A stretch of DNA of 64,000 nucleotides from Morinoia aosen (taxonomy: Eukaryota > Arthropoda > Malacostraca > Amphipoda > Talitridae): contig CM059579.1 in NCBI GenBank assembly GCA_030386875.1, forward strand, positions 89,842,253-89,906,252, read 5' to 3'. This document shows positions 22,812-35,125 of this stretch, one piece after another (position 1 is the stretch's first letter; each line of letters opens with the position of its first letter). Made by a program: the position numbers and the translations under genes. The notes beneath the pieces were generated by a model. The model saw only the letters and a list, made by a program, of their open reading frames with translations. It was not told where the DNA came from and ran no database searches.

Positions 22812-23057
22812 TTCATCACGACATTGCACCATCTAATATTTCAATGGAAACAGCAGTTATTCACCAAAAGCAACACTGCCTCCAGCTCGCACTCTCCATA
22901 TTCACCAGATTTAGCCCCTGGCAACTCTTCTTTGTTCCCAAAAATGAAAATCAGCTTGTAAGTTCACTGTTGTGACGCTGCTGAAGATATTTTTAAAATG
23001 TTGTCGGTGCTTCAAAGTCTTCAGGAAGAAGGCGTATTCGAGACTTTTCAAGCGTAG
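22812..23057 (+). pseudogene. mariner-type transposase remnant (C-terminal part, frameshifted)
   Basis: This is decayed coding sequence from the C-terminal half of a mariner-family (IS630/Tc1/mariner) transposase, the enzyme that cuts and pastes the element at TA sites. VHHDIAPSN is encoded at about 22811-22837 and corresponds to the family's HHDNAPAH block holding the second catalytic Asp (22820-22822). HSPYSPDLAP is encoded in a different frame at about 22900-22930 and corresponds to the YSPDLAP block with the third Asp (22918-22920). About 32 codons separate the two, close to the D34D spacing. A third frame (22974-23057) gives a segment resembling the family's C-terminus and ends at TAG. 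At least two frameshifts make it non-functional. It directly follows the half MITE at 22760-22811. Confidence 0.75.
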
Positions 23058-23875
23058 GAAATATGTAGGATTTGAAGGGCCGATAGAGGGTGTGAATATT
23101 CTAAAGCAGATGCGAGCCTTCCAATGCCAAGGTTCCCGAAAATATTATTGAGATTCAAAGAGAGTGAATATTCTAAGGCAGATGGGAGGCTCCCAAAAAT
23201 TTAGTGACCTTAATTCGTGAGCTTTCTTATACCCCCTCGTACATGGGCTCACTTGTTCTGCTCTAATTTAGAGAAAAAACGCGAACCCGCTTCCGACGAA
23301 AAAAAGTGTAGTGACCTTAAGCTGGAGCACCTGGAAGAATGTTGTCTTCGGTGTCACTCGAATATGAACGTCAAGATTACACAGTAGATTTAAGTAAATA
23401 AACAAATAAATAAAATTTATGTGTTTGAAAATAGGATGTTTGGAAACAAACTGCTGCGTAAATGCAAAATAATCATCACCAACAAAGGCGTCTTTAAACT
23501 TTAAAGATTTTTCAACGACTCGTCTTTGGAAAATACATTCAACTAATTGTTATTTAAATATTTTAGATCAGAATTCAACATAATGACGAGCTTTTATGAC
23601 GTACGATTGTAAGATAAAATACATCTCAACACTTAGCAACGAAAATTAAAAGAAAGATTTCGAGATAATTTTTAGCGCAAGCGCTTGAAATTAGAGATCT
23701 GAGCACAATTTACCTGTAAGCCACTACTTGTGTCCAAGTTGAGAAACCATTTCACTTCAACCAAATTTATCTTTGTATCAATTGCTACACATTTTTCAAT
23801 TATTAAACTAGAATTCTTCTCAAAACGCCCATTAAACATGACACATGTGCGGCAGTTGCATGGGGCCAGACATCG
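23058..23875. other. unique intergenic DNA with a loose direct repeat
   Basis: GAGGGTGTGAATATTCTAA and GAGAGTGAATATTCTAA (near 23087 and 23160) mark a loose direct repeat of about 73 bases. Otherwise nothing is recognised. Confidence 0.4.
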
Positions 23876-23970
23876 TCGGGCGGCTATAACAGAACAAGTC
23901 TATCGCCGCCCGCCGGAGCTGGGGGCGGCTATAACAGAACAAGTCGCCACACCAAGGCTCCTTATCAGAC
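23876..23970. repeat. short tandem duplication (GGCGGCTATAACAGAACAAG)
   Basis: The 20-base word occurs twice, about 47 bases apart, in a GC-richer patch that continues to about 24190. Frames on both strands stay open here but match no known family. Confidence 0.6.
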
Positions 23971-24681
23971 CAGCGCGGCGGGTACAGCGGGCGTAAGTGG
24001 TGTGGCGCGGTGTAATTAGCCAGCTCCTGTCGCTGAGAATGTTGTCCATACAAATTCAAGCAGCGGGGAACCTTCCTGGAGAACCTGTGCCTCTTGGTCA
24101 GGACATGGAGGCTCGGCTCTGATTGAGCCATGAGCTGCGGTGACGCTGTCTCTTGCATGCGAGCGTTGTAATTTGCCCGTCGTGCAGCTCTGGAATATGT
24201 TTGTGAAGAAATTTGATCGTCGTACATCTAGAAATTTCAGAGGCGAGTTTGCTACATCAGTTCGCAACGTGTGCAGACACTTAGGTGTCTATAGTTCCTG
24301 CCGTGATGTGCATCAAGGCAATTTTTTGGAAACATATGTATTGGTGAAGAAAGACTTTGATCTAGCGACAAATTTCAAGATCTTCTCGCAACAGGTGATA
24401 GGATTTCTTATCCTGTGTGGGGTCTGAATATTGTCTCATCAAGCCACCTTGCGCTTTGACATGCGCTTGAAAATGCGACTCCTGAACATAAAAGCGAGGT
24501 GAGTTTCTCAAGATCAGGGTTTGTCATTGTAAGAATAACATCTCAATGTTTAGGCAAATCTATCTAAGAATGAACCTAAAGGCGATAAAATGTTTCGAGT
24601 AAAGGACAGGATTGTTGTCCAATTCTTATCAGCGCGTCAAGAGGAATGTAGCAGAGGCAGGTGAAGGGAAATGCCTAGTCC
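23971..24681. other. unique DNA with a 95-codon open frame
   Basis: The plus frame 24140-24427 encodes 95 residues and the minus frame 23832-24227 encodes 131. Neither has a recognisable domain. Both lie in the GC-richer patch, and I cannot tell whether either is real. Confidence 0.3.
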
Positions 24682-26094
24682 TCACTCCAGGACTAGGTGG
24701 TGCATGAACCTTACTCCGGGACTAGGTGGTGCTGAAACCTTACCCCGGGACTAGGTGGTGCATGAACCTTACTCCGGGACTAGGTAGTGCTGAAACCTTA
24801 CTCCAGGACTAGGTGGTGCTGAAACCTTACTCCAGGGCTAGGTGGTGCATGAACCTTACTCCGGGACTAGGTGGTGCTAAAACCTTACTCCGGGACTAGG
24901 TGGTGCATGAACCTTACTCCGGGACTAGGTGGTGCTGAAACCTTACTCCAGGACTAGGTGGTGCTGAAACCTTACTCCAGGACTAGGTGGTGCATGAACC
25001 TTACTCCGGGACTTGGTGGTGCTGAAACCTTACACCGGGACTAGGTGGTGCATGAACCTTACTCCGGGATTAGGTGGTGCTGAAACCTTACTCCGGGACT
25101 AGGTGGTGCATGAACCTTACTCCAGGACTAGGTGGTGCTGAAACCTTACTCCAGGACTAGGTGGTGCTGAAACCTTACTCCGGGACTAGGTGGTGCATGA
25201 AACTTACTCCGGGACTAGGTGGTGCTGAAACCTTACTCCGGGACTAGGTGGTGCATGAACCTTACTCCAGGACTAGGTGGTGCAGAAATCTTACTCCAGG
25301 ACTAGGTGGTGCTGAAACCTTACTCCGGGACTAGGTGGTGCTGAAACCTTACTCCGGGACTAGGTGGTGCATGAACCTTACTCCAGGACTAGGTGGTGCT
25401 GAAACCTTACTCCGGGACTAGGTGGTGCATGAACCTTACTCCGGGACTAGGTGGTGCTGAAACCTTACTCCAGGACTAGGTGGTGCTGAAACCTTACTCC
25501 AGGACTAGGTGGTGCATGAACCTTACTCTGGGACTAGGTGGTGCTGAAATCTTACTCCGGGACTAGATGGTGCATGAACCTTGCTCCGGGACTAGGTGGT
25601 GCTGAAACCTTACTCCGGGACTAGGTGGTGCATGAACCTTGCTCCGGGACTAGGTGGTGCTGAAACCTTACTCCAGGACTAGGTGGTGCTGAAACCTTAC
25701 TCCAGGACTAGGTGGTGCATGAACCTTACTCCAGGACTAGGTGGTGCTGAAACCTTACTCCGGGACTAGGTGGTGCATGAACCTTACTCCGGGACTAGGT
25801 GGTGCTGAAACCTTACTCCAGGACTAGGTGGTGCTGAAACCTTTCTCCAGGTCTAGGTGGTGCATGAACCTTACTCTGGGACTAGGTGGTGCTGAAATCT
25901 TACTCCGGGACTAGGTGGTGCATGAACCTTGCCCCGGGACTAGGTGGTGCTGAAACCTTACTCCGGGACTAGGTGGTGCATGAACCTTGCTCCGGGACTA
26001 GGTGGTGCTGAAACCTTACTCCAGGACTAGGTGGTGCTGAAACCTTACTCCAGGACTAGGTGGTGCATGAACCTTACTCCAGTACTAGGTGGTG
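24682..26094. repeat. 29-bp minisatellite, about 49 copies, with 12-unit higher-order duplication
   Basis: Each unit begins GGACTAGGTGGTGC and continues either CTGAAACCTTACTCC or ATGAACCTTACTCC; both forms are 29 bases. A rare variant, CTTACTCTGGG followed by GAAATC and then CCTTG, recurs 348 bases later (near 25526 and 25874). That is exactly 12 units, so a 12-unit block was duplicated. Stop codons (CTAG, TGA) break up all frames. Confidence 0.96.
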
Positions 26095-26929
26095 GGGCAT
26101 GAACGTGAAGTTTAGAAAACTGCCCAAAGCACCTTGGAACTCTACTTAAACAGAGTTAAAAATTTGATTCCAAACATTCCACAAAGATTTTAATAAATTT
26201 TGAGAAAGCACGCAAAAAAAATATAACAAAAAATAAAAAAATTGTCACTCGAAAAAACAATGGATAATAAAATGAATTTTCATTTCGTTCCCAGGCAAAA
26301 TTTGGACAGAGGAGGGTTTTTAATGCAGCCGTAATCTAATTTTTTTAATTGCTCTCAGGTTTCCAGAAGGCCACAGAAACGCAAAAACAATTTTCATTTT
26401 GGTGATAACCGACGGTTACATAGGCAGATTCGAAAACATGTTTAAAACCACTCATAAGTGTATACTTTTTGATATTAACTTTGAACCTCGATTTTTTCTG
26501 TTCAACCTTGTCGAAAAAAATACTAGTAAATCAGTTTTCATGCGACTTTCGAAACGCAGAAACTTTATTAATGGCCTGAGTTGATATCAAGATCGTATTT
26601 TGCCAAGGAACTTATTTTGTTGAGTATAGAATAAAGTACTAAGTTAAAATGTGTCTTTACTTTATAACCAAATACATTTATTTAAATACTCTTCACAATA
26701 CGATTTAAATAAAAGTATAACGATTCGTTTGATTAAACAAAAAAGTACAATACCAAAAATATTCATTCTAAACGTCTATTTGTTGTTTTTTATTGAATTT
26801 TCATGGAATTTATTTTTCTAAAAAATTGTATTGTAAGAAAAACATTTGCTTTTAACTCGTTTCAGTACATAGGTTTTATGTACAAAAAATTAAAGACAAC
26901 ATCAAAAGTGCTCTAACACCTACGTATGA
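26095..26929. other. AT-rich unique DNA, no gene seen
   Basis: Very AT-rich with several A-runs. Only short chance open frames are present. Confidence 0.45.
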
Positions 26930-27080
26930 CAAAACTGAATCAAATAAGAGCCACACGGTAATAATGTGCTCTTTTAGCTCGCTAGAAGTTAAAAGAAAGC
27001 ATGAAAAGCCTTTAAAACCTCCACTGACAGGAGGATAGAAATACGTGGAGAGAGAGACGCTCTGATGGAAATAGCTCTCA
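26930..27080. repeat. dispersed repeat, copy A
   Basis: Blocks CGGTAATAA, GTGCTCTTTTAG, CTAGAAGTTA, AAGCATGAAAAG and ACGTGGAGA occur in the same order as in 28795-28930. This marks two diverged copies of one unidentified repeat in the same orientation. Confidence 0.6.
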
Positions 27081-28794
27081 CATAGATATAAGAGCGAGCA
27101 CAATTGCAAAATAAAAACCTATGTTGTTGTGAGTATCTTGAATGATAATGAATCATAATGGTTTTTTCAGACAGAGGAATTAAAGCTCAGTAAGTTGATT
27201 ACAGGGATCCACGGGAATATAAAGTGCCCGATTGAACACGATCTTGTAAACCATGTTAGTGATGATTTTTTTAAAACAATTGGTAAATGTGCTAACTTTT
27301 TCCCTAAATACATGCTATTGTTATTTATAATTGAATGCGTGATGGGTCGCAGATCATTTTATGAATCTAAGCGTCAGGCTTTCCAGTTTTTTGTAATGAA
27401 ATCAAAAATTTTATTTTGGTTTGTGAAATTTTCGGCTACGTTGATCGTGTGCTAGATAAAATGATCTTAAATGAGAAACACAAAAATGAACTAGTTTCTG
27501 ATTTTACAACTGTAACTTTGGAGAATTAAAGGTGAAGTCACAGTATATAGTACACTCTCACGTACCTGTTATTCCGAAAACATAGAGACGTTGGCTGCTT
27601 CATGAGATTTCGATAAAATTCTTTACGTAAATCACAAATGAACATGACTGGCTTAATGATTTAGCGACTGTATCATTCATGCACACATGGATGCTGTGGT
27701 AAAAAGAAATGCAAGTTAATGAGTTTGACTTAATTTTTAGAAATATTAGGATTGAAAATTTTTTGGTAGGAGTATTCGATTGTAAGTTCTAAATAATGAA
27801 AATTTGTATTTCCGAACCTGATGTAATTTATTACATAATCCCATGCCGTACGAGAGGAAATAAGTTTCTCGAGAGGAAAGTAATGTATTCATTTTTCACC
27901 CGATATAGCTTAACGAAGATATAATATTAGCGACGCGAAAATGTTTTGTAGATCATTACAAACGACAGAATCGCAGCACCTGCGGTACTAGAATTATTTT
28001 TTTGTGAAGTTTCTTCTTGAGTATTGTTAAATGCAGCATTGTCATGAATTCAAAAAGTATGTTGAAAAATACATTGGAATAAAAAATCGCAGCAAGAACC
28101 TTCTAGAGTAAGAGAATAGAAGAAATAGCAGTCATAATCAGACATCAGGGTTCGGGCCTCAGGATGTTCGTTCTAACACACAAAAAAAAAAATATCCAGA
28201 TGTGTGGGCCCATGATTTGACTGTTTTTTGCAGCGTCAATAACATTTGAACTGTTACAAATTTTATTCTTTCATGCTATTTCGATGAGACTTTCTCATGC
28301 AGATTTATAAAGAGTATTGTAAATCGTGCATAAGCAAAGGCGGGTTCTGATATCAGTAAATGAATTAATTACGTATAAACTTTATTTAATCCTTATGTTT
28401 ATTGAATATGTAATTTGAGTTCTGGTCCGCTTAGATTTAAAACTTTACTATAGTAAAAAACATTCTATTCTTATAATAGTCAGGAAGGTATTTGAACGAG
28501 TCCATCGTACCAGTTGTACGATTTTCGGTCACCTAATTAAATTTTCAAAAATTTAATTGAATTAAGTTTTGGACCTTGGATGTCTTGAAATGCTTTTTGA
28601 ATAAATTCTGGCCTTTATTGGTGGTCAGGACGTCATCGTCGATGTCGTACTGCATTTTTTTTTTTTTGCTCACATCATTACAGTCACATAGGAATTTGAG
28701 GGTCTATATTCAATGACCCCGAAGTTTCTTTTGCTCAAAGGGAATGAGTTACATTAAATTGTTGTAACTCATTGTTGTGAATTGTTGTAAATGT
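27081..28794. other. AT-rich unique DNA, no gene seen
   Basis: An 86-codon plus-strand frame (27195-27455) is the longest and has no recognised domain. A T-run lies near 28657-28670. Confidence 0.45.
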
Positions 28795-28930
28795 GAATCA
28801 TCTGACAGCAAAACAGTAATAACGTTCTCTTTTAGTAACCTAGAAGTTACAAAAAAGCATGAAAAGACCTAAAAAAACTCTGCTTACATCCGTAAAGGAA
28901 TGCGTGGAGACTGAGATGTTAAGTACCATT
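28795..28930. repeat. dispersed repeat, copy B
   Basis: The partner of 26930-27080: CAGTAATAACGTTCTCTTTTAG, CCTAGAAGTTAC, AAAGCATGAAAAG and GCGTGGAGACTGAGATG. Identity of an autonomous parent element is unknown. Confidence 0.6.
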
Positions 28931-29585
28931 AACAATGAAAATAGTGTCATTAAGAAATTTGCGGGTTGAAATTCAATAAATTACAGTTGAGATGTCGCAG
29001 TTCTACAATAAAACAATTTTAGATGCTTTGCGCTGAATTATCTATAAAATAAAAATTATAGCGAAGATAGCTGATTTAAAATCATTTTAATGCATAAACG
29101 TTTCGGCTTAAAGCTCAAGCCATTATCAACACCTGTAAAAGCGAATAGAAATACAGAAAATATGACAAGGCTAAAAGACAAACAAAAACTTCAAAACTAA
29201 CAAGAGTGCTCCAACCTAATTTAATCATATGAATTATCTTTTTTTGTAGATGTTTTGTGATGAGGCAGGGAAGCAGAGTTTCACTGCGTGATCAACATCT
29301 CGTTATGATGCTTCACAGAAGAAGTGCTCATTATGTCCTTTGTCTTGCAGTCAAAGGTTTTAAAGATGAAACAAATAGTTCTAATCTAATTCTTGGCGCT
29401 CTTTCCTACGTGTTTGCAAAGTTGAGGCATTCATTATTGGTGGTACAAAGATCTTTTTATTGCTCTGCTGTTTCAATAGGAGTCTCTTTCATTCTGAACG
29501 ATGGAGGAGAAATGCCGAGTATTTCTTCTAACGTTCATTGCCGAGCAGTTGTCGACATTGGTGCTCATTTTGAATAGAAATTCAC
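28931..29585. other. unique DNA flanking the 35-bp array, includes a hammerhead-like remnant
   Basis: On the minus strand at about 29085-29131 the sequence TTGATAATGGC, a GCTTTAAGC hairpin and GCCGAAACGTTT resemble the hammerhead-like motif at 3654, with two changes in the CTGANGA core. A plus-strand frame of 106 codons (29257-29577) ends at the array edge and has no recognised domain. Confidence 0.4.
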
Positions 29586-32500
29586 TAATGCATGGAACGA
29601 TGATTAAGGCAAGTTACCAGCAATGTATGGGGCGATGATTAAGGCAAGTTACCAGCAATGTATGGGGCGATGACAAGGCAAGTAACCAGCAATGTATGGG
29701 GCGATGACAAAGGCAAGTAACCAGCAATGTATGGGGCGATGACAAGGCAAGTAACCAGCAATGTATGGGGCGATGACAAAGGCAAGTAACCAGCAATGTA
29801 TGGGGCGATGACAAAGGCAAGTAACCAGCAATGTATGGGGCGATGACAAAGGCAAGTAGCCAGCAATGTATGGGGCGATGACAAAGGCGAGTGACCAGCA
29901 ATGTATGGGGCGATGACAAAGGCAAGTAACCAGCAATGTATGGGGCGATGACAAAGGCAAGCGACCAGCAATGTATGGGGCGATGACAAAGGCAAGTAAC
30001 CAGCAATGTATGGGGCGATGACAAAGGCAAGTAACCAGCAATGTATGGGGCGATGACAAGGCAAGTAACCAGCAATGTATGGGGCGATGACAAAGGCAAG
30101 TAACCAGCAATGTATGGGGCGATGACAAAGGCAAGTAACCAGCAATGTATGGGGCGATGACAAAGGCAAGTAGCCAGCAATGTATGGGGCGATGACAAAG
30201 GCGAGTGACCAGCAATGTATGGGGCGATGACAAAGGCAAGTAACCAGCAATGTATGGGGCGATGACAAAGGCAAGCGACCAGCAATGTATGGGGCGATGA
30301 CAAAGGCAAGTAACCAGCAATGTATGGGGCGATGACAAAGGCAAGTAACCAGCAATGTATGGGGCGATGACAAAGGCAAGTAACCAGCAATGTATGGGGC
30401 GATGACAAAGGCAAGTAACCAGCAATGTATGGGGCGATGACAAAGGCAAGTAACCAGCAATGTATGGGGCGATGACAAAGGCAAGTAACCAGCAATGTAT
30501 GGGGCGATGACAAAGGCAAGTAACCAGCAATGTATGGGGTGATGACAAAGGCGAGTGACCAGCAATGTATGGGGCGATGACAAAGGCAAGTAACCAGCAA
30601 TGTATGGGGCGATGACAAAGGCAAGCGACCAGCAATGTATGGGGCGATGACAAAGGCAAGTAACCAGCAATGTATGAGGCGATGACAAAGGCAAGTAACC
30701 AGCAATGTATGGGGCGATGACAAAGGCAAGTGACCAGCAATGTATGGGGCGATGACAAAGGCAAGCGACCAACAATGTATGGGGCGATGACAAAGGCAAG
30801 CGACCAGCAATGTATGGGGCGATGACAAAGGCAAGTAACCAGCAATGTATGGGGCGATGACAAAGGCAAGTGACCAGCAATGTATGGGGCGATGACAAAG
30901 GCAAGCGACCAACAATGTATGGGGCGATGACAAAGGCAAGCGACCAACAATGTATGGGGCGATGACAAAGGCAAGCGACCAGCAATGTATGGGGCGATGA
31001 CAAAGGCAAGTAACCAGCAATGTATGGGGCGATGACAAAGGCAAGTAACCAGCAATGTATGGGGCGATGAAAAAGGCAAGTAACCAGCAAGGTATGGAGC
31101 GATGATTAAGGCTAGTGACCGGTAATGTACGGGGCGATGACAAAGGCAAGTGCCCAGCAATGTATGGGGTGATGACAAAGGCAAGTAACCAACAATGTAT
31201 GGGGCGATGATTAAGGCAAGTGACCGGTAATGTATGGGGCGATGAAAAAGGTAAGCGACCAGCAATGTATGGGGCGATGATTAATTCAAGTGACCGGTAA
31301 TGTATGGGGCGATGAAAAAGGTAAGCGACCAGCAATGTATGGGACGATGATTAAGGCAAGTGACCGGTAATGTATGGGTCGATGACAAAGGTAAGCGACC
31401 AGCAATGTATGGGGCGATGATTAAGGCAAGTGACCGGTAATGTATGGGGCGATGACAAAGGTAAGCGACCAGCAATGTATGGGGCGATGATTAAGGCAAG
31501 TGACCGGTAATGTATGGGGCGATGACAAAGGTAAGCGACCAGCAATGTATGGGGCGATGATTAAGGCAAGTGACCGGTAATGTATGGGGCGATGACAAAG
31601 GTAAGCGACCAGCAATGTATGGGGCGATGATTGAGGCAAGTGACCGGTAATGTATGGGGCGATGACAAAGGCAAGTAACCAGCAATGTATGGGGCGATGA
31701 TTAAGGCAAGTGACCGGTAATGTATGGGGCGATGACAAAGGTAAGCGACCAGCAATGTATGGGGCGATGATTAAGGCAAGTGACCGGTAATGTATGGGGC
31801 GATGACAAAGGTAAGCGACCAGCAATGTATGGGGCTATGATTAAAGCAAGTGACCGGTAATGTATGGGGCGATGACAAAGGTAAGCGACCAGCAATGTAT
31901 GGGGCGATGATTATGGCAAGTGACCGGTAATGTATGGGGCGATGACAAAGGTAAGCGACCAGCAATGTATGGGGCGATGATTAAGGCAAGTGACCGGTAA
32001 TGTATGGGGCGATGACAAAGGCAAGTAACCAGCAATGTATGGGGCGATGATTATGGCAAGTAACCGGCAATGTATGGGGCGATGACAAAGGTAAGCGACC
32101 AGCAATGTATGGGGCGATGATTAAGGCAAGTGACCGGCAATGTATGGGGCGATGACAAAGGTAAGCGACCAGCAATGTATGGGGCGATGATTAAGGCAAG
32201 TGACTGGTAATGTATGGAGCGATGACAAAGGTAAGCGACCAGCAATGTATGGGGCGATGATTAAGGCAAGTGACCGGTAATGTATGGGGCGATGACAAAG
32301 GTAAGCGACCAGCAATGTATGGGGCGATGATTAAGGCAAGTGACCGGTAATGTATGGGGCGATGACAAAGGTAAGCGACCAGCAATGTATGGGGCGATGA
32401 TTATGGCAAGTGACCGGTAATGTATGGGGCGATGACAAAGGTAAGCGACCAGCAATGTATGGGGCGATGATTAAGGCAAGTGACCGGTAATGTATGGGGC

Positions 32501-33186
32501 GATGACAAAGGCAAGTAACCAGCAATGTATGGGGCGATGATTATGGCAAGTAACCGGCAATGTATGGGGCGATGACAAAGGTAAGCGACCAGCAATGTAT
32601 GGGGCGATGATTAAGGCAAGTGACCGGCAATGTATGGGGCGATGACAAAGGTAAGCGACCAGCAATGTATGGGGCGATGATTAAGGCAAGTGACTGGTAA
32701 TGTATGGAGCGATGACAAAGGTAAGCGACCAGCAATGTATGGGGCGATGATTAAGGCAAGTGACCGGTAATGTATGGGGCGATGACAAAGGTAAGCGACC
32801 AGCAATGTATGGGGCGATGATTAAGGCAAGTGACCGGTAATGTATGGGGCGATGACAAAGGTAAGCGACCAGCAATGTATGGGGCGATGGTTAAGTCAAG
32901 TGACCGGTAATGTATGGGGCGATGACAAAGGTAAGCGACCAGCAATGTATGGGGCGATGGTTAAGTCAAGTGACCGGTAATGTATGGGGCGATGACAAAG
33001 GTAAGCGACCAGCAATGTATGGGGCGATGATTAAGGCAAGTGACCGGTAATGTATGGGGCGATGATTAAGGCAAGTGACCGGTAATGTAAGGGGCGATGA
33101 CAAAGGCAAGTGCCCAGCAATGTATGGGGCGATGATTAAGGCAAGTGACCAGCAATGTATGGGGCGATGACAAAGGCAAGAGCCCA
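29586..33186. repeat. 35-bp minisatellite, about 103 copies; 70-bp dimers and a 490-bp duplication
   Basis: Each unit contains AGCAATGTATGGGGCGATGA. The left part (to about 31080) is mainly monomers with ACAAAGGCAAGTAACC. The right part is made of 70-bp dimers in which a unit with GTAAGCGACC alternates with one carrying TTAAGGCAAGTGACCGGT. Within it, 31911-32400 is repeated directly as 32401-32890. The marker words TTATGGCAAGTAACCGGCAA (32051, 32541) and TGACTGGTAATGTATGGAGC (32201, 32691) both lie 490 bases apart, which is seven dimers. Minus-strand open frames of up to 573 codons are repeat artefacts. Confidence 0.97.
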
Positions 33187-34250
33187 GCTAATGAGGTAAG
33201 CATCCAGACGCGTACATTTGTGTAGCCATCATCACTAAGGTTGGACGCGGACTCGATGTGATAAGAAGAGATTGTAAGAGCCTCGTAAAAACCTCTGCTG
33301 CCAGCACCTGCATCTGGAGGTCGACTCGGGCACTAAGTTTGGAGATACTCGATGCTTTATTGGGGTACATTCACCAGATATCGGCCGTTTTTGTGCCGAT
33401 CGGTGAGCCAATTGATCGTAACGCGCTCTGCTTTGTGCGTGATTTGTTCAAAATTTGCTCTCAATTCGTGCCGTAAGCGAGTTGGATACATCCAATTTTG
33501 ATCGGTAATTCGTTGATAACAGGAAGCTTACAGTGGTGCTCATGAACATTTTTTGTTTGAAATCTGGAGCTGCGAAAATGCATTTTCTTGATCTTTTGAA
33601 CTTTGGTGTCAACTTTTGACTTTCTCAAATTTTATTTTTTTTTCACGAACCTTTGGTAGAATTGTCATTTCAACACAATTTGTTACGGTCTTCCATTAAC
33701 ATGAAAAACACGCATGATCAAATCCCAGGCGCGTCACGTTAGATAAGCCGCATGGAGTGGGCATCAAGATACACCCAATGAACAATCACGTTTCGAGAGG
33801 ATGTAGAGCGAACCGAAGTAACGCGAGTCACAGCCTCAAGACAAGCAATATGAGGTGTTCTCGCTCGCTTCAGGGATGTAGCTGGGCAGTTAAAGTTTCT
33901 TTGTGGTGTTCAATAAAGATAGGGCGGCGAGGTGGCGCACTGCCGCATTTTATAAAGAGTTAGACACAACGACAGACAGAAACTGAGCGATGGGCCGAGT
34001 CAAGGAAGAGAGTTAAGTGAATAACAGGTTTGGTCTCGCAACATCATGTGGAGCTGTGGGTGGCGGAGATGTGGCTGGCTCAGGTTCTGCCTCATGTAAT
34101 AGAAATGTCGTCCTAACTGATAACTTCTATCTGGTGCCTCTAGTGCACCCTGGCGCCTGAGTCGAGAGAGTTTCTTTTCCACACGCAACTGCTCTGAGAT
34201 CCGTGTTCTGTGTGTAGTGTGATATAAAACGGATTAGTACCTAAAGGGAA
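33187..34250. other. unique DNA, no gene assigned
   Basis: Composition is closer to balanced than in the AT-rich spacers. Frames at 33188-33370 (minus), 33258-33476 (plus) and 33757-33963 (plus) are 60-72 codons without recognised domains. Confidence 0.4.
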
Positions 34251-34374
34251 AATATTTTGTAAGGTTTGTATGAGTAAAAATTTTTCGTGAAGTTTGTATA
34301 AGTGAAAAAATGTAAAGTTTATGTAAGTCAAAATTTTTTGCAAAGTTTATATAAGTAAAAAATTTTGTAAAGTC
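34251..34374. repeat. about 30-bp AT-rich tandem repeat, four copies
   Basis: The pattern GTAAGTTT or GTAAAGTTT, then TATRTAAGT, then AAAAATTTT recurs roughly every 28-33 bases with substitutions. Confidence 0.7.
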
Positions 34375-34619
34375 TCTTGAAAAATGGAATTTGGTCGAAC
34401 GAGACGCTTGTGTTTCTAGCAGGAGTGATATTTTTTACTCCATTCGAAACCTGGAACTTACATTACCATTTCTCGTATGAACTGAGAACAAACTACAAAT
34501 CCAACCCTTTTTGAGACATCACCTTTGATTTGCACGTTAATGACGATGTGATACATGTGTGTGTGCAACGGAGTGTATAACTCATGGGCGTAGTGGTACT
34601 GACATATGAGTGCCACTAC
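34375..34619. other. unique spacer, nothing recognised
   Basis: A short GTGTGTG run lies near 34556. Confidence 0.4.
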
Positions 34620-34858
34620 GCATACTTTTGAGTACTGTATATTTTTGAGAAGTGTGTGTTTTTGATAATTGTGTATTTTTGAGATTTGTGTATTTTTGAG
34701 AATCGTATGTTCTTGAAAATTATATTTTTCGCGAATTGTATATTTTTGAGAATTGCGTATTTTTTGGGGTTTTTTGTATTTTTGAAAATTTTATATTTTT
34801 GAGAATGATATATTTTCAAGAATTATCTATTTTTGAGAATAGTACATTTTTGAGAACA
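34620..34858. repeat. 18-bp T-rich degenerate tandem repeat
   Basis: Units of the type TATTTTTGAGAATTGTG recur at about 18-base steps. The 67-codon Lys-rich minus-strand frame (34616-34819) is a repeat artefact. Confidence 0.85.
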
Positions 34859-35125
34859 AACCCAATTATGTTCGTGTGGATTGTTCACTTATAAGTGGAC
34901 GCAAAGACCTCTTTTCTACAGATCTCGAGCAGACCCCGGTCCAGCGGAGCGTATCACGCCTACTCAGCACCAGGCTGGACTTATTCTTTTATCTACGGCA
35001 ATCGCGGCCATGTCTGGCCCGGTCATTAGGTGCTCTCTCCTGTTACTGCAATCTCGGGCTTGCTTGGCTCATGCCACGGTAGGAGCTACGAGGTAGGGGC
35101 AAACCAGTCTTTATTCCGTCGACCG
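34859..35125. other. GC-richer unique DNA
   Basis: Two overlapping plus frames of 68-71 codons (34876-35096) have no recognised domain. The segment lies directly upstream of a CCAAT/CRE-containing tandem repeat. Confidence 0.35.

Noticed and set aside
24682..31080. CRISPR arrays suggested by 29- and 35-base periods
   Set aside because: Every base of each period is repeated, there are no unique spacers and no cas-like genes.
29614..31335. 573-, 538- and 483-codon minus-strand frames with a hydrophobic repeat resembling a membrane protein
   Set aside because: They are a pure translation of the 35-bp array, and all three frames give the same residues.
33188..33480. Possible exon with a GTAAGC donor next to the 35-bp array
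   Set aside because: The donor lies at the array edge and the frames on both strands are about 60-70 codons without a domain, so support is too weak.
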